A stretch of DNA of 64,000 bases from contig CANLMQ010000005.1 in assembly GCA_947492175.1 (NCBI GenBank), positions 62,001 to 126,000 on the forward strand, read 5' to 3'. This DNA is from an uncultured Draconibacterium sp. (GTDB taxonomy: Bacteria > Bacteroidota > Bacteroidia > Bacteroidales > Prolixibacteraceae). Below, piece by piece: positions 19,285-28,659 of this stretch. Below the pieces are notes generated by a model. That model did no database searches. It was not told the origin of the DNA and saw only the letters and a list, made by a program, of their open reading frames with translations. The position numbers and the translations under genes are program-made. Numbering within the stretch: position 1 is the first letter of the stretch; each line of letters begins with the position of its first letter.

Positions 19285-20436
19285 TTATTTTAATAATTCG
19301 TCAATTTTTTGAATATATTTTAACCAAAAATCAGGAATTTCGTTGTTACAAGCTTCATTATAATCCCTTTCGTCACAAGCAATGTAGGTTATTTCATTAT
19401 TTATTGACTGCACCTCTATCCACCATTGATTGGTTTTTCGGTTTTTATAAAAGGTAAGTGGGGAGTTTAATTCTGCAATTTCTACTTTATTAACATCAAA
19501 ACCATCTCCCTCTCCGGGAAAAACATTACTCCTGTTAAAATATCCTTCAATAAAGTACCAAACCATTTGAGCGGCCAGTTGAACCGAAATCTCACTATCC
19601 GGAACATTTGAACTTATTCCGAATAAACCAACCACATTTAACCGATTGCTCAAACCTGCATATTTAGCTAACTGACAGGCTTCTTCACTATGTAAACCGT
19701 TGGGCAATTTTCTTTCGCCCGGAGCATCGGTATGTTTTAATGCCGCAAAATCAAACGAGAGAAAATCGCTGTTCCGAAAAACCGGCTCGGCAATGGTTAT
19801 ATCATCTCTTAACTGCCCGAGTCTTATATTGGTGTTTATTCCTCTTATTTTTGCAAAGTATTCTGCCGGCACATAATGACTTTGATATCCCAGCAAACTA
19901 AACTGAAAAACATTTGGCTGGCTATTAAAAATCCTCGATAAATAATTAGTAGGATCGAATGCTTCCTTTCCCTTTTTAACATCGAGAAAAGCATCGACAG
20001 AACAAAATGAGAAAAATTTATTATTTCGGTAAGCCTGAGATACTCCATAACTAAAATCCTGACTTCCGCCCAAAATTATAGTTACAGCCCCCAGTTCATT
20101 AAGATAATCAACAACATCGCGAAGAGCCAGATAATTCCCTTTGTGGCTGCTGGCTTGTTTTAGGTTACCAAAATCAATGATATTTAATTTTCCCTGACCG
20201 GCCAGCTGATAGATTTCTTTTCGTATTCGATCGGGAACATCAGTCGTTTCGCAGTCGTTATCTTTACTAACAAAAGGAACTCCGACAATAGCAATTTCAA
20301 TGTTTTTCACATTCCCGTTACGAAATTTAAGAGTATGTTTTTCAATGTTTGCTCCCAGGGAATATTTCCAGTTATAGGAGATATCTTTTGTAAATCCGGC
20401 AAAATCAACAACATCGAAATAGGGTTGTAGGTCCAT
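19285..20436 (-). CDS. Arginase/formimidoylglutamase-fold protein with a broken metal site
   Basis: 383 residues of the ureohydrolase (PF00491) fold. The three metal-binding motifs are recognisable but altered. GG(G/D)H appears as GGSQD (123-127, His replaced by Q126). DAHxD appears as DAFLD (148-152, His replaced by F150). SxDxD appears as SFDFA (227-231, second Asp replaced by A231). Three of the six Mn ligands are therefore missing, so hydrolase activity is doubtful. A related gene between topA and the T9SS operon is, to my knowledge, common in Bacteroidota, which suggests a role linked to the neighbourhood rather than to histidine catabolism (inference). A terminator separates it from topA, and it has its own start 97 bp upstream of the porP side. 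Confidence 0.75.
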   Translation of the reverse strand: MDLQPYFDVVDFAGFTKDISYNWKYSLGANIEKHTLKFRNGNVKNIEIAIVGVPFVSKDNDCETTDVPDRIRKEIYQLAGQGKLNIIDFGNLKQASSHKGNYLALRDVVDYLNELGAVTIILGGSQDFSYGVSQAYRNNKFFSFCSVDAFLDVKKGKEAFDPTNYLSRIFNSQPNVFQFSLLGYQSHYVPAEYFAKIRGINTNIRLGQLRDDITIAEPVFRNSDFLSFDFAALKHTDAPGERKLPNGLHSEEACQLAKYAGLSNRLNVVGLFGISSNVPDSEISVQLAAQMVWYFIEGYFNRSNVFPGEGDGFDVNKVEIAELNSPLTFYKNRKTNQWWIEVQSINNEITYIACDERDYNEACNNEIPDFWLKYIQKIDELLK

Positions 20437-20448
20437 CTTTTTTTATGT

Positions 20449-20486
20449 AAAAATAAAGGCAAATGATCAATTCACCTGCCTTTATC
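20449..20486 (-). terminator. Terminator after topA
   Basis: ATAAAGGCA (20453-20461) pairs with TGCCTTTAT (20477-20485). On the minus strand the stem is followed by TTTTT. It is 3 bp past the topA stop. Confidence 0.75.
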
Positions 20487-20488
20487 CT

Positions 20489-22831
20489 TTATTTTTTTTT
20501 GCCTCTTCGTGCTTTTGGCTCCGGAGCAGCTTCTATAATCTTCATACAATCCTCAAAAGTTAAGTCTTTTGCTTTTTCTTTAACCTCTTTGGGTAACTTA
20601 TAATTTTTCTTTCCGTGTTTAATGTATGCTCCCCATCTTCCGTTCAGAATACGCAGCTCGGCATCTTCTTCAAAAACTTTTACCACAGCCAACCGGTCTT
20701 TTTCGCGTTTGGCTTCAATTAATTCTATTGCTCTTTCACTACCAACCGAGTACGGATCGTCTTCTTTACCCAACGAAACAAATTTATTGTCGTGGCGAAC
20801 ATAAGGCCCAAAGCGTCCAATGGCAACCGTAACCTTTTTACCTTCGTACTCCCCAAGATCTCTTGGTAGTCTGAACAACTCAAGCGCCTCTTCAAGTGTT
20901 ATGGTTTCAATGTGTTGTCCTGCACGCAAACTTGAAAACTGGGGTTTTTCGGCACCTTCCTCATTTGAGGCTTCACCAATTTGGGCCAAAGGACCAAAGC
21001 GACCAATCTTAACAGAAACTTCTTTCCCGGTTTTGGGATCGATACCCAGAATACGTTCTCCTTTCGATCGCTCTGCATTTTCAAGGGCATGCTCTACTTT
21101 CCCATGAAATGGCTGATAAAACTTATCAATCATTTCGTTCCAGACTTTATTCCCTTCTGCAATATCGTCGAATTCTTTTTCAACATTTGCTGTAAAGTTG
21201 TAATCCATTATCTGGTCGAAGTTTGCCAGCAAAAAATCATTTACAACAATCCCAATATCGGTTGGGAAAAGTTTGTTTTTTTCAGCTCCGGTAATTTCTG
21301 TTTTTACCTCTTCTTTAATATCGCCATTTTGTAACGAAAGAACAGAATATTTACGCTCAACTCCCGGACGTTCTTCCTTAACAACATAGTTTCTGTTTTG
21401 AACCGTTGTAATGGTTGGCGCATAAGTTGACGGACGTCCAATACCCAGTTCTTCCAAACGCTTTACCAAAGATGCTTCAGTAAAACGCGCAGGGCGTTGA
21501 GAAAAACGCTCGGTTGAAATTACGGATGACATTTCCAACTTATCGTTTACATGTAAAGGCGGAATAATGGTTTGTCCATTACTATTTCCACCGTTTTCAT
21601 CATCGGTAGATTCAATATATACTTTCAGAAAACCATCAAACACAATAACTTCTCCGGTAGCCTGAAAACTTTCGCTTGCGTTGGAAACATTAATTGTAAC
21701 ATTTGTACGCTCAAGAATAGCATCAGCCATTTGAGAGGCAATTGTACGTTTCCAGATTAATTCGTAAAGCCGTTGTTCCTGGGCACTTCCGTCAACTGTT
21801 TCATTTTCCATATAAGTCGGACGGATGGCTTCGTGAGCTTCCTGTGCTCCTTTCGCTTTGGTTTTAAACTTGCGAATCTTTACATACTTTTCTCCATGAA
21901 GATCTTCAATTTTTTGCTTCGAGGTATTCAGTGCCAGTTTCGACAGATTTACCGAATCGGTACGCATGTAGGTTATTTTTCCGCTTTCGTATAAACGCTG
22001 TGCAACTGCCATGGTTTGCGAAACCGAAAAGCCTAACTTTCTACTCGCTTCCTGTTGTAACGTTGAAGTTGTAAAAGGCATTGCCGGTGTTCTTTTCCCC
22101 GGTTTTTTAACCACATCGGCAACCGTAAACTCGGCAGTTTTACACTTTTCGAGAAAAGCCTTTGCTTTATCAAGCGTTTCAAAACGTTTTGGAAGTTCTG
22201 CTTTTAGTTCTGTAATATTCCCGTTTTTATCAGGAACCAGAAAATAGCCATTAACGCGAAATGAGGATACACTTTTAAAGTTTCTGATCTCGCGTTCACG
22301 CTCTACAATTAAACGAACTGCTACCGACTGTACCCTTCCGGCCGAAAGCGATGGTTTTACTTTCTTCCAGAGTACGGGAGAAACTTCAAAACCAACAATA
22401 CGATCCAAAACACGGCGGGCCTGTTGTGCATTTACAAGGTTTACATCAATATCTCTTGGATTTTCAACAGCACGTGTAATTGCCTCTTTTGTAATCTCAT
22501 GAAAAACAATACGTTTTGTTTTCTCGTCTTTCAGTTTTAACACTTCTTTCAAGTGCCAGGCAATTGCTTCTCCTTCGCGGTCCTCATCGGATGCGAGCCA
22601 TACAGTGTCTGCTGCTTTAGCTAGTTTCTTCAACTCCGAAACTATCTTCTTCTTATCAGCCGATACAATATATTTGGGCGCATAATTCTTCTCTAAATCT
22701 ATTCCAAAGTCCTTCTTTTCAAGGTCTCTTATATGTCCCATACTTGAGGTTACAACAAACCCCTCTCCAAGAAATTTTTCAATAGTTTTTGCCTTTGCAG
22801 GCGACTCGACAATTACCAGGTTTTCGTGCAT
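20489..22831 (-). CDS. topA: DNA topoisomerase I (type IA)
   Basis: About 780 residues from the ATG giving MHENLVIVESPAKAKTIEKF; an upstream in-frame ATG would add 11 residues not found in the family. The Toprim domain (1-115) has E in 'VESPAK' and the acidic 'ASDEDREGEAIAWHL'. The catalytic Tyr is Y288 in 'GKITYMRTDS'. The 'GYPTYAPTI'-like core appears as 'LGIGRPSTYAPTI'. Instead of Cys4 zinc fingers the C terminus has three Topo_C-type repeats ('KTGKEVSVKIGRFGP', 'VAIGRFGPYVRH', 'LNGRWGAYIKHG') and a lysine-rich end. It relaxes negative supercoils. It is divergent from the PBP gene across a 214-bp AT-rich gap that must hold both promoters. Confidence 0.97.
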   Translation of the reverse strand: MHENLVIVESPAKAKTIEKFLGEGFVVTSSMGHIRDLEKKDFGIDLEKNYAPKYIVSADKKKIVSELKKLAKAADTVWLASDEDREGEAIAWHLKEVLKLKDEKTKRIVFHEITKEAITRAVENPRDIDVNLVNAQQARRVLDRIVGFEVSPVLWKKVKPSLSAGRVQSVAVRLIVEREREIRNFKSVSSFRVNGYFLVPDKNGNITELKAELPKRFETLDKAKAFLEKCKTAEFTVADVVKKPGKRTPAMPFTTSTLQQEASRKLGFSVSQTMAVAQRLYESGKITYMRTDSVNLSKLALNTSKQKIEDLHGEKYVKIRKFKTKAKGAQEAHEAIRPTYMENETVDGSAQEQRLYELIWKRTIASQMADAILERTNVTINVSNASESFQATGEVIVFDGFLKVYIESTDDENGGNSNGQTIIPPLHVNDKLEMSSVISTERFSQRPARFTEASLVKRLEELGIGRPSTYAPTITTVQNRNYVVKEERPGVERKYSVLSLQNGDIKEEVKTEITGAEKNKLFPTDIGIVVNDFLLANFDQIMDYNFTANVEKEFDDIAEGNKVWNEMIDKFYQPFHGKVEHALENAERSKGERILGIDPKTGKEVSVKIGRFGPLAQIGEASNEEGAEKPQFSSLRAGQHIETITLEEALELFRLPRDLGEYEGKKVTVAIGRFGPYVRHDNKFVSLGKEDDPYSVGSERAIELIEAKREKDRLAVVKVFEEDAELRILNGRWGAYIKHGKKNYKLPKEVKEKAKDLTFEDCMKIIEAAPEPKARRGKKK

Positions 22832-23045
22832 ATGCTTTCTAATCCGTTCACAAAATTTTTGCAAATTAAAGAAAATGAAACGCTAAGTTCAAAATTTATC
22901 GTGCTATTTTTTATTTTCTATTTAATTGAAAATGATGAATTTATTTTTTAAAAAATAAAATATTCTTCAATTTCACAGCGTTAAAACAATGGTTACGAAT
23001 GTAGAATCATATATATTTGTTGCCTTATTAAAATCCACAAAATTC

Positions 23046-25424
23046 ATGGTTGACAAGAAAAGTATTTTTAAAAAATATATCATCTGGTTTTGGTCTATTG
23101 TATTCGTTTTCATAGGTTCAGGCATCCTTTTCTTCTATCTGATAGCCGAAGGAAAACTTGGATTTATGCCAAGCTTTGAAGAACTTGAAAATCCAAAGAA
23201 CATTCTGGCTTCCGAAATCTATTTTGAAGACGGAAAGAGTCTGGATAAATATTTTATTCATGAAAACCGGACTTTTGTTGGCTACAAAAATCTACCTCCG
23301 CATTTAATTGATGCTTTAATAGCAACAGAAGATGTACGTTTTTACGATCATTCAGGTATCGACCTACGTGGATTGTTTCGGGTAGTTAAAGGATTGGTAA
23401 CCGGCGATTCGAGTTCGGGAGGAGGAAGTACATTAAGCCAGCAACTTGCAAAAATGTTATTCCCGCGAACCGGGGTTTCAACTAAGCTGGAACTGGTTCT
23501 CAGAAAATTTAAGGAATGGGTGATAGCTGTTAAACTTGAACGAAGCTATACAAAAGAGGAAATAATATTAATGTATTTAAACAAATACGATTATCTGAAT
23601 AATGCAGTTGGTATAAAATCGGCTGCTGCAGTTTATTTTAATATTCCTCCCGATTCGCTGCAACTGCACCAAGCTGCCATGTTGGTTGGTATGGCTAAAA
23701 ACTCGTCGTTGTTTAACCCGATACGCCGCCCCGAACTGGTACAACAACGCCGCAATGTAGTATTAAGGCAGATGGAAAAATATGGCTACATTACGCCTGA
23801 AGAAAAAGATTCAGCCCAAAAACTTCCGCTTGACCTGGAATACAACAAAGTAGACTACAAGCTGGGAGCTGCTCCTTATTTGCGCGAATATTTGCGTTTA
23901 ACCTTATCTGCAAAAAAACCCGAACGCGAAAATTATGCTTCGTGGCAGGAACAAAAATACATTGAAGATTTAGCAGAGTGGAAAGACAATCCGTTATTTG
24001 GCTGGTGTAATAAAAACCAAAAACCAAATGGCGAAAACTACAATATTTACACCGACGGTTTAAAAATTTACACAACGCTTGACTCGCGCATGCAAAAATA
24101 TGCCAACAAGGCAGTGGAAGAACACCTGCGACACAACCTTCAACCTTTGTTTGATGGCAGTATGTCAGACCTGAACAATCCTCCTTTTGCCAATAACATG
24201 GGACCGAAAGAAGTTGAAAATCTTCTCACCCGTGAGATTAGGAAAAGTGAGCGCTACCGTGTTATGAAACTTGCCGGGAAAAACTTCGAGCAAATTAAAA
24301 AGACATTTAATAAGCCCGTTGACATGACTATATTCTCGTGGAATGGCGAAGTTGATACTTTAATGGCACCCATTGATTCCATTAAATATTATTTGCGTTA
24401 TTTCCGCTCGTCGTTTATGGCCATGGACACAGAATCGGGAAAAGTAAAAGCTTATGTAGGCGGTCCCAACTACAAATATTTTATGTACGATATGGTAAAA
24501 GACGGCAAACGCCAGATTGGCTCTACCGTTAAACCGTTTTTATACACACTGGCCATGCAAAACGGGTTAACACCCTGCACCAAGGTACCATATGTAAGTC
24601 AGCAGTTTCAGCAATGGGACGGGAGTATTTACGAACCCAAAGATTCGGATGTTGACGAAGAAATGGACGGAAAAATGGTAACCTTAAAATGGGGACTGGC
24701 CAACTCGAAAAACCGGATTTCTGCCTGGGTATTAAAACAATTTAATCCTCAGGCAGTAGTTGATGTAATGAAACGTCTTGGGATATATAGTCCGGTTGAA
24801 GCCGTTAATTCAATGTTTCTGGGTGTTTCGGATGTTACCTTATACGAAATGGTTGGAGCATTTAATACCTATGCTAATTTAGGCGTATATACAAAACCTT
24901 ATTTTGTAACGCGAATTGAAGACCGGCACGGAAATGTTATAGCACGATTTCAACCCGAACGACATGAAGCAATTGACGAACAAACAGCTTATTTAATGCT
25001 GAATTTATTGCAGGGAGTAATTGACGAGGGAACCGGAATCCGCTTACGTTTTTCAAACCTATGGCGAGACCGGGTAACAAAAGATTATGGAAGCTTTACC
25101 ATGCCCATTGCCGGCAAAACAGGAACCACACAAAATCACTCCGATGGTTGGTTTATTGGAACAACTCCAAAATTAACTGCCGGTGTTTGGACCGGTGCCG
25201 ACTTGCGAAGCATTCACTTTAAAACTATCACTTCCGGGCAGGGAGCAAATATGGCATTACCGATTTGGGGATACTTTTACAAAAAAGTTTTGGAAGACGA
25301 ATCGCTGGGAATTAAAGAAGACGAAATGGAATTCAAAAAACCGGAGCATTTTAATATAAATCTTGACTGCGACCAGTTGGAGAAAAAGAAAAATACACCA
25401 GCTGAATTTGATGATTTCTTTTAA
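23046..25424 (+). CDS. Class A penicillin-binding protein 1A (transglycosylase/transpeptidase)
   Basis: About 792 residues from ATG 23046. An upstream ATG at 22989 would add 19 residues that do not look like the family start, whereas 'MVDKKSIFKKYIIWFW' does. It has one N-terminal transmembrane helix (about 12-36), then the GT51 glycosyltransferase domain with 'ATEDVRFYDHSGID' and 'GGGSTLSQQLAKMLF', and then the transpeptidase with S-T-V-K (in 'GSTVKPFLY'), S-K-N ('LANSKNRIS') and K-T-G-T ('GKTGTTQNHSDGW'). It polymerises and cross-links peptidoglycan. A strong terminator follows. Confidence 0.95.
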   Translation: MVDKKSIFKKYIIWFWSIVFVFIGSGILFFYLIAEGKLGFMPSFEELENPKNILASEIYFEDGKSLDKYFIHENRTFVGYKNLPPHLIDALIATEDVRFYDHSGIDLRGLFRVVKGLVTGDSSSGGGSTLSQQLAKMLFPRTGVSTKLELVLRKFKEWVIAVKLERSYTKEEIILMYLNKYDYLNNAVGIKSAAAVYFNIPPDSLQLHQAAMLVGMAKNSSLFNPIRRPELVQQRRNVVLRQMEKYGYITPEEKDSAQKLPLDLEYNKVDYKLGAAPYLREYLRLTLSAKKPERENYASWQEQKYIEDLAEWKDNPLFGWCNKNQKPNGENYNIYTDGLKIYTTLDSRMQKYANKAVEEHLRHNLQPLFDGSMSDLNNPPFANNMGPKEVENLLTREIRKSERYRVMKLAGKNFEQIKKTFNKPVDMTIFSWNGEVDTLMAPIDSIKYYLRYFRSSFMAMDTESGKVKAYVGGPNYKYFMYDMVKDGKRQIGSTVKPFLYTLAMQNGLTPCTKVPYVSQQFQQWDGSIYEPKDSDVDEEMDGKMVTLKWGLANSKNRISAWVLKQFNPQAVVDVMKRLGIYSPVEAVNSMFLGVSDVTLYEMVGAFNTYANLGVYTKPYFVTRIEDRHGNVIARFQPERHEAIDEQTAYLMLNLLQGVIDEGTGIRLRFSNLWRDRVTKDYGSFTMPIAGKTGTTQNHSDGWFIGTTPKLTAGVWTGADLRSIHFKTITSGQGANMALPIWGYFYKKVLEDESLGIKEDEMEFKKPEHFNINLDCDQLEKKKNTPAEFDDFF

Positions 25425-25460
25425 AAAGAAATTAGTCGGAACCAGTAGACAAATATAAGG

Positions 25461-25508
25461 AAGGCATCTGTTTGAAATCATTAATAAACAGATGCCTTCT
25501 ATTTTTTT
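25461..25508 (+). terminator. Terminator after the PBP1A gene
   Basis: AAGGCATCTGTTT (25461-25473) pairs with AAACAGATGCCTT (25487-25499), a 13-bp perfect stem followed by a T tract at 25501-25508. Confidence 0.9.
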
Positions 25509-25549
25509 AAGTCCTTTTTTTTGGGGCAGAGACGCCAAAATAAACAACA

Positions 25550-26068
25550 TTAAAACCCGTTCATCCTTATTTTCTCAGACTGAAGTTCATCGAAAGATTT
25601 TCCGGCCCTTTCAGTTTCTGCGTAACCAACTGTTACAATACTTAATACCTTAAAATTTTCAGGAATATGTAATACATTCTGAATATATTGTTCTGATGAA
25701 ACCTCATTTGAATACCATCGCTTTCTTACCTGAATCCAGCAGCTTCCCAAACCAAGTGTTTGTGCAGTTAATTGCAACAATACCGAAGCTATTGAACAGT
25801 CTTCCACCCAAACATCGTTTTTGGTTTTATCGGCACAAATTACAACTGCCAATGGTGCTGTACTTAGTGGTGTTATACCATGCGGCTTGCATGCTTTAAG
25901 TTTCAAAATCAGTTCCCGGTCATCCACAAAAATAAACTCCCATGGATTTATATTTTTCGACGACGGAGAACGCAAAACAGCTTCTTTTAATAATTCAACT
26001 TTTTGTGCTTCTATTGCCTTGTTTGTATATCTTCGAATACTTCTGCGTTTTCTTAATAATTCAATCAT
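25550..26068 (-). CDS. Nitroreductase-family flavoprotein
   Basis: A 172-residue FMN-dependent nitroreductase-like protein. It starts with the family signature 'RKRRSIRRYTNKAIE' (FMN phosphate contacts), followed by 'RSPSSKNINPWEFIFV' and 'TAQTLGLGSCWIQVRKR', and ends in 'YAETERAGKSFDEL'. It is a short two-component-type member (about 170 residues) and probably dimerises so that FMN binds at the interface. The substrate is unknown; NAD(P)H-dependent reduction is inferred from the family. It converges with the PBP gene. Confidence 0.85.
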   Translation of the reverse strand: MIELLRKRRSIRRYTNKAIEAQKVELLKEAVLRSPSSKNINPWEFIFVDDRELILKLKACKPHGITPLSTAPLAVVICADKTKNDVWVEDCSIASVLLQLTAQTLGLGSCWIQVRKRWYSNEVSSEQYIQNVLHIPENFKVLSIVTVGYAETERAGKSFDELQSEKIRMNGF

Positions 26069-26155
26069 TTTATTCTCTTTTTGTTTTCAAAAATAGATTT
26101 CCTTTTTCGACAAAAAAATTTTATACCTTCAAATTCTCATCTTAACCTGTTTACA

Positions 26156-27217
26156 ATGAAAATCAATCCGTTTTTACTTTTCATTTTTAGCTTAACAATG
26201 GTTTCGTGCGGAAATTATTATTCGCTGGAAGATTTCAAATCTGTCGAAAAAATTGATGCACATTTCCATATTTATACTATTGAAAATACAATACTGGAAC
26301 AGACGCAAAAAGATAATTTCAAAATCCTGTCGATTAATACCCATTCGGGCAGTTGCGACCGGGTTATTGAAGCCCACCAGTGGTTACGAAAATTAAACAA
26401 CAAATATCCTTCTGAAGTGGAATATTCAGGTACATTCTGCCTGGATGGATGGGACAATCCCGGGTGGACTGAAAACACCATCGACTGGCTGAACCAATGC
26501 ATTGCAGACGGGGCAAATTCAATAAAAGTGTGGAAGAATATCGGGATGGAATTTCGGGATACAAACGGAAACTTGGTCATGATTGATGATCCGCAGTTTG
26601 ATGCTGTTTTCGCGTATTTATCCGAAAAAAATATTCCATTAGTGGGACACCTGGGAGAACCCAAAAACTGCTGGCTTCCATTAACCGAAATGACCACCAA
26701 AAACGACAGTAATTATTTTGCCCGAAACCCGCAATATCACATGTACAAACGCCCGGAATTCCCAAGCTACGAGGAGCAAATGGAGGCCCGCGACCGAATG
26801 CTTGATAAAAATCCTGATTTGGTTTTTGTTGGTTGCCATCTGGCTAGTTTGGAATGGAATGTAGATGTGCTGGCCAAATGGCTTGATAAATATCCAAACA
26901 CAGCGGTTGACTTGGCAGCCCGAATGGGGCAACTTTTCTACCAAACCCGTGATAGCAGGGAGAAAGTACGTGCATTTTTTATAAAATACCAAGACCGGAT
27001 TCTTTATGGAACTGATACAATCGACCGGGGAAGTGACAAAAATGATTTTCACAACAGATTACACAAAACCTGGATGCGTGACTGGGAATACCTCGTAACC
27101 AGAAACAAAATGACGAGTGAGTTAATCAACGGTGAATTTCGCGGACTTCAGTTACCAAAAGAAGTAGTTGACAAGATTTATTCAGTAAACACAAAAAAGT
27201 GGTATAAAAGTTTTTAA
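26156..27217 (+). CDS. Amidohydrolase-family (PF04909) lipoprotein
   Basis: 353 residues from ATG 26156. An in-frame upstream start at 26081 would place 25 residues before a good lipoprotein signal, so I prefer the internal start. The lipobox is MVSC. The TIM-barrel metal site is suggested by 'EKIDAHFHIYT' (D-x-H-x-H; the second His is followed by Ile), 'VGHLGEP', 'VFVGCHLASLEWNVD' and 'ILYGTDTIDRG'. These are typical of ACMS-decarboxylase/amidohydrolase-2 proteins. Anchored in the periplasm or at the surface, it probably hydrolyses or decarboxylates a small organic substrate, which cannot be named. The gene stands alone on the plus strand between minus-strand neighbours. Confidence 0.75.
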   Translation: MKINPFLLFIFSLTMVSCGNYYSLEDFKSVEKIDAHFHIYTIENTILEQTQKDNFKILSINTHSGSCDRVIEAHQWLRKLNNKYPSEVEYSGTFCLDGWDNPGWTENTIDWLNQCIADGANSIKVWKNIGMEFRDTNGNLVMIDDPQFDAVFAYLSEKNIPLVGHLGEPKNCWLPLTEMTTKNDSNYFARNPQYHMYKRPEFPSYEEQMEARDRMLDKNPDLVFVGCHLASLEWNVDVLAKWLDKYPNTAVDLAARMGQLFYQTRDSREKVRAFFIKYQDRILYGTDTIDRGSDKNDFHNRLHKTWMRDWEYLVTRNKMTSELINGEFRGLQLPKEVVDKIYSVNTKKWYKSF

Positions 27218-27219
27218 AC

Positions 27220-27252
27220 AAAAAAGATTCCAGCTAAATAGTAGTTGGAATC
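27220..27252 (-). terminator. Terminator of the esterase cluster, shared with the amidohydrolase gene
   Basis: An 11-bp stem (27226-27236 with 27242-27252, one G-T pair) has TTTTTT on the minus-strand side. It ends the minus-strand cluster and lies 8 bp after the plus-strand amidohydrolase gene, so it may serve both. Confidence 0.75.
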
Positions 27253-27319
27253 TTAATGAAATTATCCCGTTATTAACAGGATCGGGCTTTACACTATCTT
27301 ATGATTGAATCATCACAAA

Positions 27320-28489
27320 CTAAAATTTTAAATATTTTATTACTTCCTCATCTCCTTGTAATGCTCCCTCTGGAATAGGATTACTTTCTGAAAAAACTTT
27401 TAAATCATCCGGAGGCAAAACTGTAACAAAATCTTCTCTATAACCATTGTTGTAGGGTATATTTCTCATGTTCAACTTCAAATGACGTCCAAAGAAATTA
27501 TAGGCGGCTGTTCGTTTTGTATAGCCATAATCGTGCTTTTCGCAAGGTAAGTGAACATTTTCCACCTTATGCTCAGCATCGTACAATGCATACACTTTCT
27601 GAATATAAGGATATTCAATTCGCGGCGTATTGCTTGTCCAGTCTGCTCCATCGGAAATAAGTAACAAAGGTCGCGGCGCACACAAAGCAGCAATTTCTAC
27701 ATTATTGGTTTGATGATTTTTACTTTTATGAATTGGCATACCACTTTCGCAAACACAACCCCCAAAAAAATGGGCCGAAACCTGAACAACAGGTACCGAA
27801 ACTTTTATTCGATCGTCGATAGCAGTTAGTACAAATGTTTGTGTACCGCCACCGGAACCTCCGGTTATTCCAATTCGCTCACTGTCAACATCGGGGCGCG
27901 ACAACAGATAATCCAAAACCCGCTTGCTGTTATAAGTTTGCAACACAAGTGCGATGGGCATTTTATGCGTTACCTGGTGCGATTCGCCATAACCAACCAT
28001 ATCGTATGCAAAAACCACTGCCCCCATCCGGGCAAATACGGCACTGCGTTTTTGCACATCTTCGTACAAGCGTTTATCGGCAGCATGTCCGTGCGGACAT
28101 AAAATTGCAGCGCATTTTTTTGTACTTCCAACAGGCCGGTAAATATTTCCGGTAATATAAAATCCGGGGAAACTTTCAATGGCAATATTCTCAACAATAT
28201 AACCATCCATTTCGCGGGTATTTCTTATTATCGGATTAAAATTACCTTCCACTTTTGGCATTTTTTCCAACTGCATACCCGTTATAATCCCTTGTTTTAT
28301 AATTTCTGCCCTTTGCTCCCACGATTCCCGGTCATCCCATTTTTGGCTGAATTCTTTCATTTTCAGGTTGGCTTCGTCCTCGGTCCAATGGCGCCCCTGG
28401 CAAAGCATGTTCTCCTGCCCATACGAACTAACAATCAAACTCAGAAAGAACAAGGGCAAAATGACTTTAAAAACTTTCAGAATATTCAT
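27320..28489 (-). CDS. Secreted alpha/beta hydrolase, acetyl-xylan-esterase-like
   Basis: 389 residues with a Sec signal peptide (cut near 'SSYGQ'). The alpha/beta-hydrolase core is clear: oxyanion region 'AAILCPHGHAADKR', nucleophile elbow G-G-S-G-G-G in 'RIGITGGSGGGTQTFVL', an Asp-bearing strand 'LLLISDGADWTSNTPR' and a late His in 'LPCEKHDYGYTKR'. This type (AXE1/DLH-like) often removes acetyl or methyl esters from polysaccharides. It is the promoter-distal gene of a minus-strand group with an isomerase, a DUF6807 protein and a Gfo/Idh/MocA oxidoreductase, which supports a carbohydrate role (inference). Confidence 0.75.
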   Translation of the reverse strand: MNILKVFKVILPLFFLSLIVSSYGQENMLCQGRHWTEDEANLKMKEFSQKWDDRESWEQRAEIIKQGIITGMQLEKMPKVEGNFNPIIRNTREMDGYIVENIAIESFPGFYITGNIYRPVGSTKKCAAILCPHGHAADKRLYEDVQKRSAVFARMGAVVFAYDMVGYGESHQVTHKMPIALVLQTYNSKRVLDYLLSRPDVDSERIGITGGSGGGTQTFVLTAIDDRIKVSVPVVQVSAHFFGGCVCESGMPIHKSKNHQTNNVEIAALCAPRPLLLISDGADWTSNTPRIEYPYIQKVYALYDAEHKVENVHLPCEKHDYGYTKRTAAYNFFGRHLKLNMRNIPYNNGYREDFVTVLPPDDLKVFSESNPIPEGALQGDEEVIKYLKF

Positions 28490-28659
28490 TCGAATATATT
28501 TTAGTTAATATTTTGTATTACAATCATATATAGCACCAATGCATATTTAGTGCTTCGATACGCGTGGAACTTGCATGAACAAATTATTCATGTCTTTTTG
28601 TATTCAACAAACCATGCTCCTTTCGTTTCTACAAAAAAATAATTTGTAATTTTTAGTGA

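Noticed and set aside
22989..23045. Upstream ATG start for the PBP gene
   Set aside because: The added 19 residues precede a normal family start (MVDKKS) and do not resemble PBP1A N termini. It cannot be fully excluded.
28534..28556. AGCAC/GTGCT hairpin between the hydrolase and isomerase genes
   Set aside because: Only a 5-bp stem with a long loop and no T tract, too weak to call a terminator.
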